Assembly: GCA_031431035.1 (NCBI GenBank)
Contig: JANPCR010000337.1
Span: 1-6,665, forward strand
Length of the DNA stretch: 6,665 bases
Direction of reading: 5' to 3'
Source of the DNA: JANYCG01 sp031431035
GTDB lineage: Bacteria > Pseudomonadota > Gammaproteobacteria > Burkholderiales > Burkholderiaceae_C
Below the pieces are notes generated by a model, which was not told the DNA's origin, did not search any database, and saw nothing but the letters and a program-made list of their open reading frames with translations. Both the position numbers and the translations under genes were made by a program. Positions 3,541 to 6,665 of the stretch are shown piece by piece. The stretch's first letter is position 1; the number at the start of each line of letters is the position of its first letter.

Positions 3541-6510
3541 TCAAACCGCCACACCTGCCCTCGATTTCATCCGAACCAATTGCTTGACTTCCGGCAAACA
3601 TGACCCGCAATTGGTACCACATTTCAAAGCGGTTTGCAGTTGATTCAAACGCGATTCATCGTCGCCCGTGCAGTGCGCAAGTTGGGCCGAAATGGCAACA
3701 TCTGTCACATCAAAACAACTGCAAATCTGCTTGCCACGCGACTGCACCGTCACGGGCGCTTTGGCACCAGGCACTAGCAGCAGCCTGCCGTAACTTTGCG
3801 CAGGTACGTTGTCTTGCAGCACGGTTTTGATCCAGGCTTCGGCGCTGGTGTCGCCAGCCAGAATGAAGCCTTGTAGATCTACCTGCTCGGTCTGGCCTGC
3901 CGGGCGGATCAGTTTGATGGCGCGGTACTGGCCTTTCTTTTTGTCGACATAACGCAGGCTGTCTTTGCCCGCCAAGTCCAAAACCGTTTCGATCTGTGCC
4001 AATACTTCCGCAGGCGGTACTTCGTGCGCAGCAGCGCGGAACAGCACGCCACTGCGCGCTTGGCTCAGGTCGCTTATTGGGGTGTGGTTTGAAAAGGGCA
4101 CACAGGCTGCAAAGGGGAACAGGCGCATCATTTGCACCAAGGCTTCGCGGGCAGCCAGCACAGTCTCGTCGGGCAACCAGGCCACGGCCAAGAGCGACCA
4201 AGGAAACTCGGCCTTCAATATTTTGATCGCCGCGTGCTTCAGTTCAGGTTGTTTTGAACTGGGGCAGTACGCTGAGGTGGTCAACGCGTTCACGCCAGCC
4301 AGTGGCTGCCCGGTACTGGAACATCCACTCAAATATTCTTCGCCCCAATGCATGCCCATGAAGGCTTGGCTCACGCCAACCTCAGGGCTTACCTGCAGCG
4401 GCACCACGATGGAGCCGCGCTTGCTGGTTACATAAACCAAATCGCCTTCTTTCAACAATCGGCGCGCCATGTCCTGCGGGTTCATCTGAATGGCTGGCTC
4501 GGCCACATGCCCAAACAAGCGGCCCAACGTGCCGGTGCGGCTCATACCGTGCCATTGGTCGCGCAGGCGGCCCGTGGTGAGCGAAAACGGATAGCGGGAT
4601 TCGCGCGGCTCGGCAACAGGTTGGTAGACGGTGTTGACGAATTTTGCGCGTCCGTCAGGGGTGGGGTAGATGCCGTCTTCGTAGAGGCGAACCTTGCCCG
4701 TGCTCGCGCCTTGGGGGAAGGGCCATTGTTGGGGGCCTTGCTGCTCAAGCAGGGAGTAGCTGAGGCCTGTGATGTCGAGGTCGCGGCCTTGGGTGGATTG
4801 GCGGTGTTCGAGCCAGATGGATTCGGGGTTGGGGTAGGGGAAGAGCGATTGCGTTTGGGGTCCAGAAATTGGGGTCAGAGCCGTGGACTTGGGGTTTTGC
4901 CAAATTCGCGTTGACGGCCCGGCTGGATTAACGGCATGGCGGCGAAATTCGGATCTGACCCCAATTTCCTCAAGCCGTTTTGCAAATTCGACGGCAATTT
5001 GCCAGTCGTGGCGGGCTTCACCGGGCGCGGGAACGGCAGCGCACACTCGGCTGATGCGCCGTTCGCTATTGGTCACGGTGCCTTCCTTTTCGCCCCAGGT
5101 GGTGGCGGGCAGCAGAAGGTCTGCGTAACGGCAAGTGGCGGTGGTGGCAAAGGCTTCTTGCACCACGACAAACTCGGCGCGCTCCAGGGCGCGGCGCACG
5201 GTGGCTTGGTCGGGCATGCTTTGGGCGGGGTTGGTGCAGGCAATCCATAGCGCTTTGATTTCGCCATCGGCTGCCGCTTGAAACATTTCGACCGCCGTCT
5301 TGCCAGGCTTGTCTGGCACCTTGCGCCCAGTGAGATCAAGTCCCCACAGCGCCTCGACCTCAGCCCTGTGGATGGGGTTGGTCATGTCGCGGTGTGCACT
5401 GATCAAATTGGCTAATCCGCCAACCTCGCGTCCGCCCATGGCATTGGGCTGGCCAGTGAGCGAAAACGGCCCAGCGCCGGGTTTTCCAATCTGCCCGGTG
5501 GCCAAATGCAGGTTAATGAGTGCCGCATTCTTGGCTGTGCCGCTGGTGGACTGGTTCAAGCCTTGGCAATACAAACTGAGCGTTGCGCCACGTTTTGCCG
5601 ATGAGTCTGGTGCCGCAGCGGCAAACATTTTTGCCGCTGCAAAAAGCCCTTCCTTGGTGATGCCGCAAGTCTGCGCTACCAGGTCGGGCGTGTAGTCGCG
5701 CACGGTGGTTTTCAGCGCGTCAAAGCCATTGGTGTGGGCTGCAATGTGGGCCGCATCGATCCAACCTTCCCATAACATGATGTGCAGCATGCCGTTGAAC
5801 AGCATCACGTCAGTGCCAGGCTGAAGGGGCAAGTACAGGTCGGCAATGCCGGCGGTGTCGGTTTTGCGAGGGTCGCAAAAGATGATTTTGAGCGCTGGCT
5901 TGGCCTTTTTGGCGTCTTCAATGCGCCTGAACAAAATAGGGTGTGCAAATGCGGTGTTGGAGCCGACGATAAAAATGCAGTCGGCGTGATTCACATCGTC
6001 ATAGCAGGTCGGTGGCGCATCTGCCCCCAGTGTTTGCTTGTAGCCTGCCACCGCGCTGCTCATGCACAGGCGCGAATTGGTGTCAATGTTGTTGGTGCCA
6101 ATCAGGCCTTTGGCCAATTTATTGAAGACGTAATAGTCTTCGGTCAGCAACTGGCCCGACACATAAAAACCAATGGCGTCTGGGCCGTGCTCTCCAATGA
6201 TGCGAGCAAAGCGGTCGACTGCATGGTTCAGCGCATAGTCCCAACTGACAGCCTGCGGGGCAGCGCCTCGCGTGAGTCGCTGCATCGGCTTCAGCAAGCG
6301 GGTTTGTTGGGTCACTGTGGCGCTCGCCGTCAAGTGCAGCGTCGAGCCTTTGGTGCACAGCCGCCCAAAATTGGCTGGGTGATCAGGGTCGCCCCTGACA
6401 TTGATGATTTTTTTAGACGTTGATTCACCGCTGGTTTCAATGATGACACCGCAGCCAACGCCGCAGTAGGGGCAGGTTGACCGCGTTTCGCTGGCTGTCA
6501 ATGGGCTCAT
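3541..6510 (-). CDS. nasA: Assimilatory nitrate reductase, catalytic subunit
   Basis: The 989-residue cytoplasmic molybdoenzyme reduces nitrate to nitrite for nitrogen assimilation. The N-terminus has the [4Fe-4S] motif CPYCGVGC (Cys13, 16, 20) and GRLCTKG (Cys52, with the conserved Lys54). Cys149 in NSRLCMSS is the expected molybdenum ligand. Molybdopterin-binding blocks follow (GSNTAFAHPI, FCDPRKTDTA, GQPNAMGGREVGGL, TNPAQSMPD, PATTWGEKEGTVTNSERRISR). The C-terminal molybdopterin dinucleotide-binding domain starts near 640 (YPFSLTTGRLRDQWHGMSRTG). The last 65 residues are a BFD-like [2Fe-2S] domain with Cys930/Cys932 and Cys968/Cys971, plus an extra Cys964. No Tat signal is present, fitting NasA rather than periplasmic NapA. 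The ATG overlaps the nirD stop (ATGA), so the gene is co-translated with the nitrite reductase genes upstream. Oddity: residues 515-549 are encoded by a palindrome-bounded insertion (4865-4968) that breaks an otherwise conserved stretch between AVEFAKRLE and LFPYPNPE. Confidence 0.95.
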   Translation of the reverse strand: MSPLTASETRSTCPYCGVGCGVIIETSGESTSKKIINVRGDPDHPANFGRLCTKGSTLHLTASATVTQQTRLLKPMQRLTRGAAPQAVSWDYALNHAVDRFARIIGEHGPDAIGFYVSGQLLTEDYYVFNKLAKGLIGTNNIDTNSRLCMSSAVAGYKQTLGADAPPTCYDDVNHADCIFIVGSNTAFAHPILFRRIEDAKKAKPALKIIFCDPRKTDTAGIADLYLPLQPGTDVMLFNGMLHIMLWEGWIDAAHIAAHTNGFDALKTTVRDYTPDLVAQTCGITKEGLFAAAKMFAAAAPDSSAKRGATLSLYCQGLNQSTSGTAKNAALINLHLATGQIGKPGAGPFSLTGQPNAMGGREVGGLANLISAHRDMTNPIHRAEVEALWGLDLTGRKVPDKPGKTAVEMFQAAADGEIKALWIACTNPAQSMPDQATVRRALERAEFVVVQEAFATTATCRYADLLLPATTWGEKEGTVTNSERRISRVCAAVPAPGEARHDWQIAVEFAKRLEEIGVRSEFRRHAVNPAGPSTRIWQNPKSTALTPISGPQTQSLFPYPNPESIWLEHRQSTQGRDLDITGLSYSLLEQQGPQQWPFPQGASTGKVRLYEDGIYPTPDGRAKFVNTVYQPVAEPRESRYPFSLTTGRLRDQWHGMSRTGTLGRLFGHVAEPAIQMNPQDMARRLLKEGDLVYVTSKRGSIVVPLQVSPEVGVSQAFMGMHWGEEYLSGCSSTGQPLAGVNALTTSAYCPSSKQPELKHAAIKILKAEFPWSLLAVAWLPDETVLAAREALVQMMRLFPFAACVPFSNHTPISDLSQARSGVLFRAAAHEVPPAEVLAQIETVLDLAGKDSLRYVDKKKGQYRAIKLIRPAGQTEQVDLQGFILAGDTSAEAWIKTVLQDNVPAQSYGRLLLVPGAKAPVTVQSRGKQICSCFDVTDVAISAQLAHCTGDDESRLNQLQTALKCGTNCGSCLPEVKQLVRMKSRAGVAV
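4865..4968. mobile_element. REP/MITE-like element inserted in frame within nasA
   Basis: A 104-bp segment is bounded by a perfect 15-bp inverted repeat, GAAATTGGGGTCAGA at 4865-4879 and TCTGACCCCAATTTC at 4954-4968. The interior is not open in any useful way on its own and is not NasA-like. GGGGTCAGA/TCTGACCCC ends are, from memory, typical of short dispersed repeats associated with REP-type (IS200/IS605-related, RAYT) transposases; this was not checked. No target-site duplication is visible, which suits that class. The exact ends are uncertain: a near copy, GGGGTCCAGA, lies just outside at 4857-4866, and the net insertion must be a multiple of three because the nasA frame is open throughout. 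No transposase gene is in the window. Confidence 0.65.
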
Positions 6511-6665
6511 GCAGTGGCGGCTTTGAGAGCTGGGCCGGCCAGGGGTCGGGTCAAGTCCGTGGCGTGGCTGGCAAGCTCGGTGGTGTCCAGGTAAACCACG
6601 CCATCCTTCACTTGCACGGCAAATTTGGGCGTACAGCCGACATCGGGCGCTTTGGCGCAGCCGCC
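6507..6665 (-). CDS. nirD: Nitrite reductase small subunit (NirD), C-terminal part
   Basis: Fifty-two codons plus stop enter from the right edge. The translation reads GGCAKAPDVGCTPKFAVQVK, then DGVVYLDTTELASHATDL to the end. The pattern of a GCTPKFAVQVKDG strand pair followed by VYL is the end of the Rieske-like NirD fold, which in this family has often lost the Rieske cluster ligands; the part that would show those ligands is outside the window. NirD pairs with NirB, the siroheme NADH-dependent enzyme that reduces nitrite to ammonium in the cytoplasm. The stop overlaps the nasA ATG by four bases, the usual nirB-nirD-nasA order in betaproteobacteria, so nitrite made by NasA is used by the product of the same operon. 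Family assignment from this short piece rests partly on that context. Confidence 0.8.
   Translation of the reverse strand, partial: GGCAKAPDVGCTPKFAVQVKDGVVYLDTTELASHATDLTRPLAGPALKAATA

Noticed and set aside
4348..4914. 188-codon plus-strand ORF antisense to nasA
   Set aside because: It mirrors well-conserved nasA codons on the other strand and shows no domain. High-GC third positions commonly create such shadow frames.
4865..4968. That the palindrome-bounded segment makes nasA a pseudogene
   Set aside because: The frame is open through the segment, and all cofactor-binding cysteines and both C-terminal domains are intact, so the gene is kept as a full-length CDS with an insertion.
5782..6423. 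213-codon plus-strand ORF antisense to nasA
   Set aside because: It lies entirely within the conserved molybdopterin domain of nasA on the opposite strand, with no recognisable protein motif.

Overview
The window looks like chromosome of a betaproteobacterium, probably Comamonadaceae (Rhodoferax/Polaromonas-like). The reasons are the moderately high GC coding sequence, the nirD-nasA gene order with a NasA carrying a C-terminal BFD-type iron-sulfur domain, and an AT-rich intergenic hairpin region resembling intergenic repeats I recall from that family. No rRNA, tRNA, CRISPR array or complete insertion sequence was seen.

Layout: (1) The 5' end of a minus-strand NAD-dependent epimerase/dehydratase gene (1-132) runs off the left edge. 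(2) A 179-bp AT-rich divergent intergenic region holds several inverted repeats, including a perfect 24-bp palindrome touching the first candidate start codon of the next gene. (3) A plus-strand gene (312-1838) encodes an exported protein joining a ClpP/crotonase-fold serine-hydrolase-like domain to a C-terminal rhodanese-like domain. (4) An unrecognised 232-codon ORF follows (1851-2549). (5) The next 295 bp hold a nested foldback element of about 151 bp and then a clear promoter/operator. (6) A two-gene type II toxin-antitoxin operon (2845-3497) encodes an AbrB/MazE-fold antitoxin and a PIN-domain VapC-type toxin, overlapping by ATGA. (7) On the minus strand, nirD (3' end only) and nasA (989 codons) overlap by ATGA and form the end of an assimilatory nitrate/nitrite reduction operon that converges on the toxin-antitoxin operon.

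Functionally, NasA reduces nitrate to nitrite in the cytoplasm, and the NirB/NirD nitrite reductase, whose small subunit gene overlaps it, reduces nitrite to ammonium. The toxin-antitoxin pair is a self-regulated module unrelated to nitrogen metabolism. The exported ClpP-rhodanese protein and the unknown ORF have no clear functional link to their neighbours.

The most unusual observation is inside nasA. A segment of about 104 bp (4865-4968), bounded by a perfect 15-bp inverted repeat (GAAATTGGGGTCAGA / TCTGACCCCAATTTC), is read through in frame and adds about 35 residues between otherwise recognisable NasA blocks. It looks like a miniature transposable or REP-like element that has become part of the protein. 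The foldback at 2604-2754 is a second candidate for a small dispersed element.
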